A DNA stretch of 56,792 nucleotides from Clostridia bacterium DTU025 (GCA_001513145.1 LFSP01000008.1:6510-63301), one strand, 5' to 3'; positions 17,249 through 25,685 are shown, counted from the stretch's first letter. Notes: a model not told the origin generated them from the letters alone. Program-made: numbers and translations.

Positions 17249-17429
17249 CATGGTGAGCGAACGGGTGAAGGAACTCGCTGCCCAGATCGAGCAGATGCGC
17301 AGCGAGCTGCGGCGTTCGGTGATGGAAGAGGGCACCCTGAAACCTTCTGAGTCGACGTATTCCATATCTGAAAGGCTCGATCGCCTCATTGTCGAGTACA
17401 TTCGCCTGAGGGATCAGCTTTCCCAGTAA
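17241..17429 (+). CDS. Spo0E-like aspartyl-phosphate phosphatase
   Basis: A 62-aa helical protein. The C-terminal block SERLDRLIVEYIRLRDQL fits the Spo0E signature (S-x2-LD-x-LI-x2-Y), and the preceding VKELAAQIEQMRSELRR gives the first helix of the antiparallel pair. Spo0E-family proteins dephosphorylate Spo0A~P and delay sporulation, so this may tune the phosphorelay (inference). The GTG start is seven bases after GGGGGAG and lies inside the dut end, so translation is probably coupled. Confidence 0.72.
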   Translation: MADMVSERVKELAAQIEQMRSELRRSVMEEGTLKPSESTYSISERLDRLIVEYIRLRDQLSQ

Positions 17430-17460
17430 AGGGCAGCTTGGTTGTATTATCTCCGTCTCC

Positions 17461-17507
17461 AGGGGGAAGATAACTCAGCGGCATCCGCGCAACGCTGAGC
17501 GATTTCA
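17461..17507 (+). repeat. Small stem-loop ahead of the stress protein gene
   Basis: CTCAGCG and CGCTGAG form a 7-bp stem with a 12-nt loop in the 92-bp gap before the glycine-zipper gene. It may be a leader hairpin. No U-run follows. Confidence 0.35.
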
Positions 17508-17521
17508 ACGGAGGTGGAGTT

Positions 17522-17998
17522 ATGTCGAAGGTTGTGGGCACTTTCTCTAGCAGAGACTCCGCACAGGCATGCATCGACGAGCTGAGGAGCGAGGGCTTCT
17601 CGTCGTCGAAAGTGTCGGTTGTGGCGCGGGACGATTCAGGACGGGGAGGCGGCGGTGGCGGTGAAGGCTCGAGAGATACGGGCATGGGCGGCGCTGCCAC
17701 CGGAGGCCTGATAGGCGGCGCAGCGGGCCTGCTGGCGGGCATCGGCGCCCTGGCGATCCCGGGCCTCGGGCCCATCGTGGCGGCCGGCCCCATAGCTGCG
17801 ACCCTCACCGGGGCAGTGGGCGGCGGCCTCATCGGCGGGCTGGTGGACATGGGGATCCCGGAGGACAGAAGCCAGTTCTATGAAGGACAGGTCCGTAGCG
17901 GCAAGGTCCTGGCCGTGGTGGACGCCCCGTCGGATAAGGTGGATAGGGCGGCGCAGATCATGCGAAGGCACGGCGCATCCCACGTGGAGACTCACTAG
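17522..17998 (+). CDS. General stress protein 17M/YflT-like glycine-zipper protein
   Basis: A 158-aa protein starting VVGTFSSRDSAQACIDELRSEGF, the ferredoxin-like half seen in YflT/GSP17M proteins that track toward 'DUF1269-like' stress proteins. The middle (about 58-112) is a long Gly/Ala-rich glycine zipper, likely membrane-associating, and the C-terminus (about 115-155) returns to a second half-domain, GKVLAVVDAPSDKVDRAAQIMRRHGA. The start ATG has GGAGGTGGAG upstream. Biochemical function is not known for the family. Confidence 0.75.
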   Translation: MSKVVGTFSSRDSAQACIDELRSEGFSSSKVSVVARDDSGRGGGGGGEGSRDTGMGGAATGGLIGGAAGLLAGIGALAIPGLGPIVAAGPIAATLTGAVGGGLIGGLVDMGIPEDRSQFYEGQVRSGKVLAVVDAPSDKVDRAAQIMRRHGASHVETH

Positions 17999-18030
17999 AC
18001 CGCGAGACCGCGCACAGCGGCGAAGTGTGC

Positions 18031-18057
18031 GGCCGGCCCGTGGCGATAGGGCCGGTC
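18031..18057 (+). terminator. Possible hairpin after the stress protein gene
   Basis: GGCCGGCCC and GGGCCGGTC pair over 9 bp with one G-U and a 9-nt loop, 33 bp after the stop codon. There is no U-run, so termination would be weak or factor-dependent. Confidence 0.35.
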
Positions 18058-18133
18058 GCTGTCATAGGGGAGAGTTTGTCGGAATCGTCTGAAATGGCGT
18101 ATCGTCAGTATCATCGGCGGGAGGAAGCTTTTC

Positions 18134-18910
18134 ATGGCATCGATCAGGGTGGCTGTTACAGGGGCGGCTGGCAGGATGGGACGAGAGGTGGTCCGCGCCG
18201 TGTCGGGCGCCTCCGATATGCAGCTGGTTGCAGCAGTTGATACCAAGGAAGCTGGAGACTCTGGAGTGCTGGCGGGTGTTGGCGCCAACGGAGTGAAGGT
18301 GGTTACTGATCTTGCGGCGACGTTGACGGACTCCGGTCCGGACGTGCTCGTGGACTTCACTGTGGCCCGGGCGGCATACGAGAACGTTTCAACTGCCATC
18401 GCCCACGGTGTCAGATTCGTGGTTGGCACGTCGGGCATGAGTAACGAGGCCGTGGCTGAGCTGGTGCGGCGGGCCGAGGGCGCCGGGATCGGAGGGGCCA
18501 TCGTGCCCAACTTCGCCCTGGGCGCTGTCCTCATGATGAGGTTCGCCAGGGCGGCGGCGAGGTACTTTCCGGCATGCGAGATCATCGAGCTGCATCACGA
18601 CGGCAAGGTGGACTTCCCTTCCGGAACGGCGAAAGCCACCGCCCATGAGGTAGCTTCGGGCCGTGGAGACTCGGTGGGCAAGGGACACGACGGCCGCGGA
18701 ACGTACGTTGAGGGGGTGCCTGTCCACTCCGTGAGGCTACCGGGACTGGTGGCGCACCAGGAGGTGATCTTCGGCGGGCCCGGCCAGACCCTCACCATCA
18801 GGCATGACTCCATGGGCAGGGACTCCTTCATGCCCGGGGTGCTGCTGGCGGTAAGGAAGGTCATGACCCTCAACCACGTGGTGCTTGGACTTGATCCTCT
18901 GCTAGACTAG
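18134..18910 (+). CDS. dapB: 4-hydroxy-tetrahydrodipicolinate reductase
   Basis: Second committed step of the lysine/diaminopimelate pathway: NAD(P)H reduction of the DapA product. The 258-aa protein has GAAGRMGREV for cofactor binding near the N-terminus and HHDGKVDFPSGTA for substrate and catalysis; family members usually have DAPSGTA, so F replaces A. It starts at an ATG after GGGAGG. It sits directly upstream of dpaB, where Bacillus has dpaA. Confidence 0.95.
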   Translation: MASIRVAVTGAAGRMGREVVRAVSGASDMQLVAAVDTKEAGDSGVLAGVGANGVKVVTDLAATLTDSGPDVLVDFTVARAAYENVSTAIAHGVRFVVGTSGMSNEAVAELVRRAEGAGIGGAIVPNFALGAVLMMRFARAAARYFPACEIIELHHDGKVDFPSGTAKATAHEVASGRGDSVGKGHDGRGTYVEGVPVHSVRLPGLVAHQEVIFGGPGQTLTIRHDSMGRDSFMPGVLLAVRKVMTLNHVVLGLDPLLD

Positions 18911-18954
18911 GGGCAAGAAGGCTGGGCGCGGCGGGCCGCGCGGGCGGGTGAGCT

Positions 18955-18971
18955 GGCGGGCTTGGCCCGCC
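18955..18971 (+). repeat. GC-rich hairpin between dapB and dpaB
   Basis: GGCGGGC and GCCCGCC pair perfectly around a TTG loop in the 201-bp gap. No U-run follows. It may separate transcription of dapB from dpaB. Confidence 0.4.
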
Positions 18972-19051
18972 CGGCGAAACGGCCTGGGATGGTGGGGGCC
19001 GGTGCGGCCTGCGGCCAGGCTGGCTAGCCTGGGACAGCCTGGTTGAGCCGG

Positions 19052-19079
19052 TACCTTCTCATGACGTGGGCATATACTG
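19052..19079 (+). promoter_or_regulatory. Candidate mother-cell sigma promoter for dpaB
   Basis: CATATACTG at 19071-19079 resembles the -10 of SigK/SigE promoters (CATA-rich), with TACC 15 bp upstream as a possible SigK-type -35. The dpaB start codon is 32 bp further on. In Bacillus the dipicolinate synthase genes are SigK-dependent. The match is short, so it is tentative. Confidence 0.3.
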
Positions 19080-19111
19080 CCATCAGCAATGCCATGATGG
19101 AGGTGCCCCTC

Positions 19112-19705
19112 ATGAGCCTCAAAGGCAGAACCATCGGAATCGCGCTTACGGGATCGCACTGCACCATTCCGGAAGTGTTGCCTGTCATAGAAGAGATGGT
19201 TGCGGCGGGGGCCATAGTCACCCCTATAATATCTCATTCGGTGGCGACGACGGACACGCGGTTTGGCAGGGCCGACGACGTCCGCGAGCGCCTGGAGAGG
19301 ATAACCGGAACCTGGGCCATCGACACCATTGCCAAGGCGGAGCCAGTCGGCCCAAAGCGCATGTTCGATTGCCTTGCGATAGCTCCGTGCACGGGGAACA
19401 CCCTGTCCAAATTGGCGCTGGGAATCTCCGACACCCCGGTGACCATGGCTGCCAAGGCCCAGCTGAGGAACGGCCGGCCGGTGGTGATAGGGATCTCCAC
19501 CAATGATGGCCTGTCCGGTTCGGCCAGGAACATCGCCACGTTGCTGTGCAGGAAGAACGTGTATTTCGTGCCCTTCGGCCAGGACGACCCCGTGGGCAAG
19601 CCCACGTCGCTGGTGTTTAGGGTGTCGGACCTGGAGAAAGCCATAGAAGAGGCGCTCGACGGTCGGCAGATGCAGCCGATCCTCGTTGAACGCTGGAAGC
19701 GTTGA
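19112..19705 (+). CDS. dpaB: Dipicolinate synthase subunit B
   Basis: A 197-aa flavoprotein-fold protein (SpoVFB). With DpaA it makes the spore chemical dipicolinic acid from dihydrodipicolinate. The N-terminal GIALTGSHCTI and the central IAPCTGNTLSKLALGISDTPVTMA blocks identify the family. The ATG at 19112 is chosen because GGAGGTG lies at proper spacing; upstream in-frame codons have no ribosome site. A dpaA gene is not in this window. The gene opens the dpaB-asd-dapG-dapA cluster, which matches Bacillus order. Confidence 0.9.
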   Translation: MSLKGRTIGIALTGSHCTIPEVLPVIEEMVAAGAIVTPIISHSVATTDTRFGRADDVRERLERITGTWAIDTIAKAEPVGPKRMFDCLAIAPCTGNTLSKLALGISDTPVTMAAKAQLRNGRPVVIGISTNDGLSGSARNIATLLCRKNVYFVPFGQDDPVGKPTSLVFRVSDLEKAIEEALDGRQMQPILVERWKR

Positions 19706-19729
19706 GCGCTGATTGGAGGGATCGGGTTC

Positions 19730-20743
19730 ATGAACGTAGCGGTGGTTGGAGCCACTGGAGCAGTGGGACGTGAGATAACGTCCGCAGTATTCCGGCTGGG
19801 CCTTAAGATCGACAGGCTCGTCTTGATGTCGTCGGAGCGTTCCGCAGGGAAGATAGTGGACACGCCCATCGGGGAAGTTGCGGTGGAACTTGCGGAGCCC
19901 AAGCGCTTCGAGGGCATGGACGTGGTCTTCTTCGCGGCGGGCGCCGCCGTCAGCCGCGAGCTGGCGCCACAGGCCGTGGCGAAAGGCGCGGTGGTCATAG
20001 ACAACTCCAGCGCCTTCAGGATGGATCCCAACGTTCCCCTGGTGGTGCCGGAGATCAACATTGACGCTGTGAAGCCTGGGCCTGGGATAATCGCCAATCC
20101 CAACTGCTCCACAATCATCGCCCTGATGCCGGTGGCACCCATACATCGCAGGTGGGGCGTGAAGAGGATGATCGTGTCCACCTACCAGGCGGTGTCGGGG
20201 GCCGGCTGGGCAGCGATGCAGGCCCTCACTGAGGAGACGAAGGCAGCGTTGGAGGGCGCGGAGGTGGTTCCCACGGTGATCCCATACAAGGCCGCGGAAG
20301 TGCACCACCAGATAGCCTTCAACGTGGTGCCCCACGTGGACGTTTTCCTGCCTGACGGCTACACCAAGGAAGAGCACAAGATGGTGGACGAGTGCAGGAA
20401 GATCCTGAACGAACCTGACCTCAAGATCAGCGCGACGACGGTGCGTGTGCCTGTTTACAGGTCGCACTCGGAGTCCATCAACATCGAGACCAGCGAGCAC
20501 GCTCCCTTGGATGAGGTCAGAGCCCTACTGGAGCAGTCGCCCGGAGTGAAGGTGGTTGACGACCCCGGACGCTTCCGATACCCCATGCCGCTGGAGGCGT
20601 CGGGTACCGACGACGTTTACGTCGGAAGGCTACGCGTGGATCCCAGCTCCCCTAACTCCATGTGGCTCTGGGTTGTCGGCGACCAGCTGCTGAAGGGAGC
20701 GGCCACCAACGCGGTGCAGATCGCGCTGGGACTGTTCGGTTAG
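19730..20743 (+). CDS. asd: Aspartate-semialdehyde dehydrogenase
   Basis: NADPH-dependent reduction of aspartyl phosphate to aspartate semialdehyde, feeding lysine and dipicolinate. The 337-aa protein has VVGATGAVG at the N-terminus, the nucleophile Cys in IANPNCSTI, and the substrate-binding VPVYRSHSESI. It starts with ATG after GGAGG. It is 24 bp after dpaB and 11 bp before dapG. Confidence 0.96.
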   Translation: MNVAVVGATGAVGREITSAVFRLGLKIDRLVLMSSERSAGKIVDTPIGEVAVELAEPKRFEGMDVVFFAAGAAVSRELAPQAVAKGAVVIDNSSAFRMDPNVPLVVPEINIDAVKPGPGIIANPNCSTIIALMPVAPIHRRWGVKRMIVSTYQAVSGAGWAAMQALTEETKAALEGAEVVPTVIPYKAAEVHHQIAFNVVPHVDVFLPDGYTKEEHKMVDECRKILNEPDLKISATTVRVPVYRSHSESINIETSEHAPLDEVRALLEQSPGVKVVDDPGRFRYPMPLEASGTDDVYVGRLRVDPSSPNSMWLWVVGDQLLKGAATNAVQIALGLFG

Positions 20744-20754
20744 GAGGCGTCAGC

Positions 20755-21945
20755 ATGGGAATCATCGTTCAGAAGTTCGGCGGAACATCGGTGGCCACCC
20801 CTGAGGGAAGGGAGCACTTGGTTCAAAAGGTGACGAAGGCGGCTGAGAACGCCAGCGTGGTGGTGGTGGTCTCCGCCATGGGCAGGTGCCCTGCACCGTA
20901 CGCAACGGACACGCTCCTGGGCCTCGTGCCGTGCGAGGGCAGCGCGGACGCCAGGGAGCTGGATGCCATAGCCGCCTGCGGGGAGATCATATCTGCCGTG
21001 GTGGTGACGGTGGCGCTGCGCAAGGCCGGGCTGAACGCGGAGTCGCTCACCGGAGCCCAGGCCGGGATCATCACCGACGACTGTCACGGGCAGGCCCGGA
21101 TACTGCATATCGACACGAAGAGGCTGAAGAACAACATCGAGGCCGGCAAGATCTCCGTGGTGGCGGGCTTTCAGGGGGTCAACTCCAAGGGAGACGTCAC
21201 CACGCTGGGACGCGGCGGCAGCGACACCACGGCCGCGGCCCTGGGCGCTGCGTTAGGCGCCGACCTCGTGGAGATATACACGGACGTGCAGGGCGTGATG
21301 AGCGCGGACCCGAGCATCGTCCCTGAGGCCAGGTGGCAGGACAGGATGACGTACACTGAAGTCATCGAGATGGCAAACCTGGGAGCCAAGGTGGTGCACC
21401 TGCAGGCGGTGGAGATAGCCATGCACTCCAGGATCCCGCTGGCCATCAGGAGCACCTTCAGCGATGAGCCGGGCACGCTCATCACCGATCTCGCCGGCGC
21501 CGGAGCCCCCTTCGCGCCGCCGAAGCCAGTGACGGCCGTGGCCACCACCGCCGGGAGGGCGCAGGTGGTTGTGCCCGCCCACGACCTGGGCGTATTCTCC
21601 GCCATGGCGCAGGCCGGCGTATCTGTGGACATGATCAACGTGTTCCCTGACAGGGCGGCCTTCATAGTGGCCATGCAGGATCTGCCCGTGGTCAAGAGGG
21701 TCCTTGACGAGCTGGGGCACGAGGCCAAGATAGTGGAAGGGTGCGCCAAGGTGTCCATCGTGGGCGAGGGAATGCGCGGCATCCCCGGGATCATGGCCAA
21801 GCTGGCCGAGGCATTGGCCAGGGCGGGAGTGGATATCTTGCAGACTTCGGACTCGCACTACTCCATCTCCTGCCTGGTGCCGGAGAACGAACTGGAGACT
21901 GCAGCCAGGGCACTGCATGCTCAATTCGGCCTGGGAGGTATGTGA
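20755..21945 (+). CDS. dapG: Aspartokinase (DapG-like)
   Basis: Phosphorylates aspartate at the head of the pathway. In 396 aa: IVQKFGGTSVA (ATP/substrate), GFQGV...TTLGRGGSDTTA in the kinase domain, EIYTDVQGVMSADP, then two C-terminal ACT regulatory domains (about 260-396). Position between asd and dapA matches the Bacillus DapG isozyme, the diaminopimelate-sensitive enzyme used in sporulation; sensitivity here is inferred. The ATG at 20755 has TAGGAGG upstream, using the asd stop codon as part of its ribosome site. Confidence 0.93.
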   Translation: MGIIVQKFGGTSVATPEGREHLVQKVTKAAENASVVVVVSAMGRCPAPYATDTLLGLVPCEGSADARELDAIAACGEIISAVVVTVALRKAGLNAESLTGAQAGIITDDCHGQARILHIDTKRLKNNIEAGKISVVAGFQGVNSKGDVTTLGRGGSDTTAAALGAALGADLVEIYTDVQGVMSADPSIVPEARWQDRMTYTEVIEMANLGAKVVHLQAVEIAMHSRIPLAIRSTFSDEPGTLITDLAGAGAPFAPPKPVTAVATTAGRAQVVVPAHDLGVFSAMAQAGVSVDMINVFPDRAAFIVAMQDLPVVKRVLDELGHEAKIVEGCAKVSIVGEGMRGIPGIMAKLAEALARAGVDILQTSDSHYSISCLVPENELETAARALHAQFGLGGM

Positions 21946-21946
21946 A

Positions 21947-22840
21947 ATGAGGTTTGACGGCAGACTGGCAAGGGTCATCACGGCGATGATCACGCCGTTC
22001 GCGCCCGACCTGTCAGTGGATTACGCCGAGGCGCGTCGGCTGGCCAGACACCTGGTGAACAGCGGATCCGACGGCCTTGTGGTGTGCGGGACAACAGGAG
22101 AATCGCCCACCCTGAGCGACAGCGAGAAGCTTCGGCTGTTTGAGGCCGTTCTTGATGAGGTGGGAGACGATGCTCTGGTGGTGGCTGGCACAGGGTCCAA
22201 CAACACGCTGCACACCCTGGAGCTGACGCAGGCTGCGGCGAGGCTTGGTGTGCACGGCGCCATGCTGGTTACTCCGTACTACAACAAGCCGCCGCAGGAG
22301 GGCCTGTACCGGCATTTCGCCGCGGTGGCCGACAAGGTGGATCTTCCGCTCCTGATCTACAACGTGCCTGGCAGAACCGGATGCAACCTGCTTCCAGATA
22401 CCCTGGCCAGGCTGGCGAAGGATTACCCCAACGTGGTGGCTGTGAAGGAGGCTTCCGGCCTGTTAGACCAGGTGGCCGAGATAAGAACCAGATGCGGGCC
22501 GGGATTTGTGATATACTCAGGAGATGATAATCTTACGCTTCCCATCATGTCGGTGGGAGGCGACGGTATAGTCAGTGTGGCGTCGCATATCGCTGGCGAC
22601 GAGATACAGAGCATGATCCGGGCGTTCTTGGCGGGTGACGTCGCTAGGGCCGCTGCGCTCCACCGGCGGCTGTTGCCGCTGTTCAAGGTGATGTTCGTCA
22701 CCACCAACCCCGTGCCGGTGAAGGCGGCTGTGGCGATGAGGGGGTTCAACGTGGGCGGCCTGAGGCCCCCGCTGGTGGAGGCAACCGAGGCGGAGAAGGC
22801 CCGCATACGTGAGGTAATGGAGAGCCTAGATCTGCTGTAA
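21947..22840 (+). CDS. dapA: 4-hydroxy-tetrahydrodipicolinate synthase
   Basis: Condenses pyruvate with aspartate semialdehyde. The 297-aa TIM barrel carries GTTGESPT, YYNKPPQEG, YNVPGRTG and the Schiff-base lysine in VVAVKEASG. The start ATG at 21947 is one base after the dapG stop and has GGGAGG upstream. An upstream in-frame codon inside dapG has no ribosome site. Confidence 0.95.
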   Translation: MRFDGRLARVITAMITPFAPDLSVDYAEARRLARHLVNSGSDGLVVCGTTGESPTLSDSEKLRLFEAVLDEVGDDALVVAGTGSNNTLHTLELTQAAARLGVHGAMLVTPYYNKPPQEGLYRHFAAVADKVDLPLLIYNVPGRTGCNLLPDTLARLAKDYPNVVAVKEASGLLDQVAEIRTRCGPGFVIYSGDDNLTLPIMSVGGDGIVSVASHIAGDEIQSMIRAFLAGDVARAAALHRRLLPLFKVMFVTTNPVPVKAAVAMRGFNVGGLRPPLVEATEAEKARIREVMESLDLL

Positions 22841-22864
22841 TCTGGGCTTTGGATTTGGGAACGG

Positions 22865-22914
22865 GCCGCCGGTGGTCATGCCCTCGTGTCGAGCGCGGGG
22901 AGGGTGCCGGCGGC
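22865..22914 (+). repeat. Stem-loop in the leader of the RNase J gene
   Basis: GCCGCCGG (22865-22872) pairs perfectly with CCGGCGGC (22907-22914); inside, CCCTC (22881-22885) can pair with GAGGG (22900-22904). It lies in the 110-bp gap between dapA and rnjB, 36 bp before the likely start codon. It could attenuate read-through or control RNase J expression. Confidence 0.5.
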
Positions 22915-22950
22915 AGCAGTGATGCAATACATGTGGAGGTGTAATAGTCC

Positions 22951-24627
22951 ATAGCAAATAGTAGACCTGAGGCGCCGGTCCGCCTGATACCCTTGGGGGG
23001 ATTAGGCGAGATCGGCAAGAACATGATGGTCGTCGAGTACGACGACGACATCCTGGTGATCGACGCCGGGCTTATGTTCCCCGAAGATGACATGTTCGGG
23101 GTTGACCTGGTCATACCCGATTTCACCTACCTGGAGGAGAACCGCCATAGGATCCGGGCAGTGCTCTTGACGCACGGCCATGAGGACCATATAGGTGCGC
23201 TACCCTACCTCCTCAAGAGGGTGGGCGAGGTTCCGGTGTACGGCACCAGGCTCACGCTGGCCATGGTGGAGCTGAGGATGAGGGAGCACGGCATGAGGTT
23301 CGACCGGTGCGCCAACGTGGTGAGCGCTGGCGATGTGGTGAACTTCAAGTCTATGAGCGCGGAGTTCATCCACGTCAGCCACTCCATATCCGACTGCCTG
23401 GCTCTGGCCATCACCACACCGGCAGGGATCATAATCCACACCGCAGACTTCAAGTTTGACCAGACCCCTGTGGACGGCAGGGTGATGGACTTGAGGCGCT
23501 TCGCCGACTTGGGTGCCAGGGGAGTGCTGGTGATGATGTCGGACTCCACCAACGCTGACACGCCAGGCTACACCCTGAGTGAGCGGGTGGTTGGGGAGCT
23601 GTTCAGGGACGCGTTCCGCGACGCCCCGGGAAGGGTGTTCGTCACCACCTTCGCGTCGCATATTGAGCGCATACAGCAAGTGCTCACCGCCGCCGAGATC
23701 ACCGGAAGGCGCGTGGCGATTGTGGGCAGGAGCATGGAGAACAACGTCAGCCTTGCGCTTTCGTTGGGGTACCTCTCGTGTGACGACGGCCTCCTGGTGG
23801 AGGTGGAGGATCTGGACAGCCTGCCCGCGGACCAGGTGGTGATCCTCACCACCGGAAGCCAGGGGGAGCCCATGTCGGCGCTGACCAGGATGGCCCGGTC
23901 TGACCACCGGAAGATCTCCATCGTGCCGGGCGACACGGTGATCATCTCCGCCAGCGCGGTGCCGGGGAACGAGAAGATGATCTCGTCCACGATCAACCGA
24001 CTGTTCAAACAGGGGGCTGACGTGAAGTACGAGGCGTTCTCCGGCTTTCACGTGTCGGGGCACGCAAGCCAGGAGGAGCTCAAGCTCATGCTGAACGTCG
24101 TCAAGCCCAAGTACTTCGTTCCCGTGCACGGCGAGTATCGTCACCTGGTGAAGCACGCGCGCCTCGCTCAGGAACTGGGCATCCCCAGGGAAAACATATT
24201 CCTGCCGGAGCTCGGCGACGTGCTGGAGCTCAGCGACGACCGGGTCGAGATAGTGGGCAGAGTGCCCGCAGGGCACCTCCTCGTGGATGGCTTGAGCGTG
24301 GGCACCGTGGGCAACGTGGTGCTCCGCGACCGCAAGCTCCTCGCCGAAGACGGCATCGTCATGGTGGTCGTGGCGGCGGACAGGGGCAGGAGCATGGTGG
24401 TGGGCGGCCCGGAGGTTGTGTCCAGGGGCTTCGTGTACCTGAAGGAGAGCGAGGAGTTCATCGAGGAGATCCGGAAGGTGGCGGCCTCTGTGGCGGAGAG
24501 GCACCAGGAGGAAGGCAGTCTCGACATACAGAGCCTCAAGGACGGGCTGCGCCATTCGGTCTCGTCGTACATCTACGACCGGACGGGCACGCGCCCCATG
24601 GTCATCCCTGTCACTGTCGACGTATAG
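22951..24627 (+). CDS. rnjB: Ribonuclease J with apparent AUA start codon
   Basis: A metallo-beta-lactamase/beta-CASP ribonuclease for 5'-3' exonucleolytic and endonucleolytic mRNA decay and RNA maturation. THGHEDHIGALPY holds the zinc ligands; beta-CASP and the C-terminal domain follow. The family N-terminus VRLIPLGGLGEIGKNM is present, but no ATG, GTG or TTG precedes it in frame: an in-frame TAG lies at 22945-22947. The only codon giving a full start is ATA at 22951 (ATA-GCA-AAT-AGT), 11 bases after GGAGG. From there the protein is 558 aa, the normal size. The first standard start, TTG 22993, would remove conserved residues. Position after dapA matches rnjB (ymfA) of Bacillus. Confidence 0.9.
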   Translation: MANSRPEAPVRLIPLGGLGEIGKNMMVVEYDDDILVIDAGLMFPEDDMFGVDLVIPDFTYLEENRHRIRAVLLTHGHEDHIGALPYLLKRVGEVPVYGTRLTLAMVELRMREHGMRFDRCANVVSAGDVVNFKSMSAEFIHVSHSISDCLALAITTPAGIIIHTADFKFDQTPVDGRVMDLRRFADLGARGVLVMMSDSTNADTPGYTLSERVVGELFRDAFRDAPGRVFVTTFASHIERIQQVLTAAEITGRRVAIVGRSMENNVSLALSLGYLSCDDGLLVEVEDLDSLPADQVVILTTGSQGEPMSALTRMARSDHRKISIVPGDTVIISASAVPGNEKMISSTINRLFKQGADVKYEAFSGFHVSGHASQEELKLMLNVVKPKYFVPVHGEYRHLVKHARLAQELGIPRENIFLPELGDVLELSDDRVEIVGRVPAGHLLVDGLSVGTVGNVVLRDRKLLAEDGIVMVVVAADRGRSMVVGGPEVVSRGFVYLKESEEFIEEIRKVAASVAERHQEEGSLDIQSLKDGLRHSVSSYIYDRTGTRPMVIPVTVDV

Positions 24628-24693
24628 CTCGGCGTCTGTAGCCCAAATACTAACCTCACGCGAAGTGTGGACACGACTGTGGAGGTGTGGTAT

Positions 24694-25422
24694 TTGAGCG
24701 AGGAAGGTACCGAGCAGGTGGAGGGGGGAAGCGCCCAGGTGGGTGCGGCCATCCGTGAGCTGGGACAGGTGGAGCCGGCACCGGCGCCGTCAAGCAACGT
24801 CCACGTATTGAGCATCATCGGCCAGATCGAGGGGCACACGGTGCTCCCGCCGCAGAACAAGACCACCAAGTACGAGCACGTGATGCCGCAGCTGGTGGCT
24901 ATAGAACAGAATCCGTCTATTGAGGGCCTGCTTCTCCTGTTGAACACCGTGGGCGGTGACGTAGAGGCGGGCCTGGCCATTTCTGAGCTGCTTGCGGGGA
25001 TGACGAAGCCGTCGGTCAGCATAGTGCTGGGGGGCGGGCACTCGATTGCGGTTCCGATCGCGGTTAGCTGCAGCTACTCGCTGATCGCGCCCACCGCCAC
25101 CATGACGATCCACCCGCTGAGGCTCGCCGGGCAGCTGGTCATCGGCACTCAGCAGACCTACGAGTACCTCGAGCGCATGCAGGAGAGGGTCATCAAGTTC
25201 GTGGCGGAGCACTCCAGGTGTACGCCTGATGCCTTCAGGGAGCTGATGTTCAAGACCGGGGAGCTTCTGAGGGATGTAGGCACGGTGCTGGTGGGGGAGG
25301 CCGCGGTGAAGGCGGGGCTCATTGACGCGGTGGGTACGCTCTCGGACGGGCTGAAGAAGCTGAATGAGCTCATCTCGATCAGGAGGCGCATTGGGACGGG
25401 CTCGGCTGAGGCGGTGCACTGA
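24694..25422 (+). CDS. tepA: TepA-like ClpP-class protease
   Basis: A ClpP/crotonase-fold protein of 242 aa (from TTG 24694), like Bacillus TepA (YmfB), reported as a translocation-enhancing or small-acid-soluble-protein-related peptidase. The serine lies in [16 protein letters not shown] and a histidine in [10 protein letters not shown]. The TTG start is chosen because GGAGG (24681-24685) lies eight bases upstream; an in-frame GTG at 24667 would add nine residues. It follows rnjB and overlaps ylzJ by one base, as in the Bacillus neighbourhood. Confidence 0.87.
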   Translation: MSEEGTEQVEGGSAQVGAAIRELGQVEPAPAPSSNVHVLSIIGQIEGHTVLPPQNKTTKYEHVMPQLVAIEQNPSIEGLLLLLNTVGGDVEAGLAISELLAGMTKPSVSIVLGGGHSIAVPIAVSCSYSLIAPTATMTIHPLRLAGQLVIGTQQTYEYLERMQERVIKFVAEHSRCTPDAFRELMFKTGELLRDVGTVLVGEAAVKAGLIDAVGTLSDGLKKLNELISIRRRIGTGSAEAVH

Positions 25423-25685
25423 TGCTGTACACGGTGATGCCGATGGAAGTGGTGTTCGGTGCGGGGGTTGGTGCCGGGCCGGGCGCCGAATCAAGCGGGA
25501 AAGTGGCGGATGCGAACATCCCGGTTCAGGTGATGGTGGCCGGCATCGAGGTGCTGGGCTACGCGATGCCGGACGGTGGTGTGAGGGTGGAGAGGCTGCT
25601 CTCGACAGATCCAGCCCACTACCTCAGGCCGGATCTGTGCCCTGGCTGCACCGTGTACGGGGCGCAGCGCTGCCAGAGGGTCTGA
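25422..25685 (+). CDS. ylzJ: YlzJ-like protein
   Basis: A small protein of 87 aa beginning [13 protein letters not shown], which matches the YlzJ family start. The function is unknown, but it is commonly encoded between tepA and spoIIIE in spore formers. A Gly/Ala-rich stretch and a C-terminal CPGCTVYGAQRC with three cysteines are present. Its ATG overlaps the tepA stop (TGATG). Confidence 0.8.
   Translation: MLYTVMPMEVVFGAGVGAGPGAESSGKVADANIPVQVMVAGIEVLGYAMPDGGVRVERLLSTDPAHYLRPDLCPGCTVYGAQRCQRV

Noticed and set aside
18902-20500. Long minus-strand frame of over 500 codons opposite dpaB and asd
   Set aside because: It is antisense to two clear genes, rich in His/Arg/Pro as expected for a GC-rich shadow frame, and has no ribosome binding site or known domain.
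23200-24555. Minus-strand frame of about 450 codons opposite RNase J
   Set aside because: It is a His-rich shadow of the RNase J coding sequence with no credible start.
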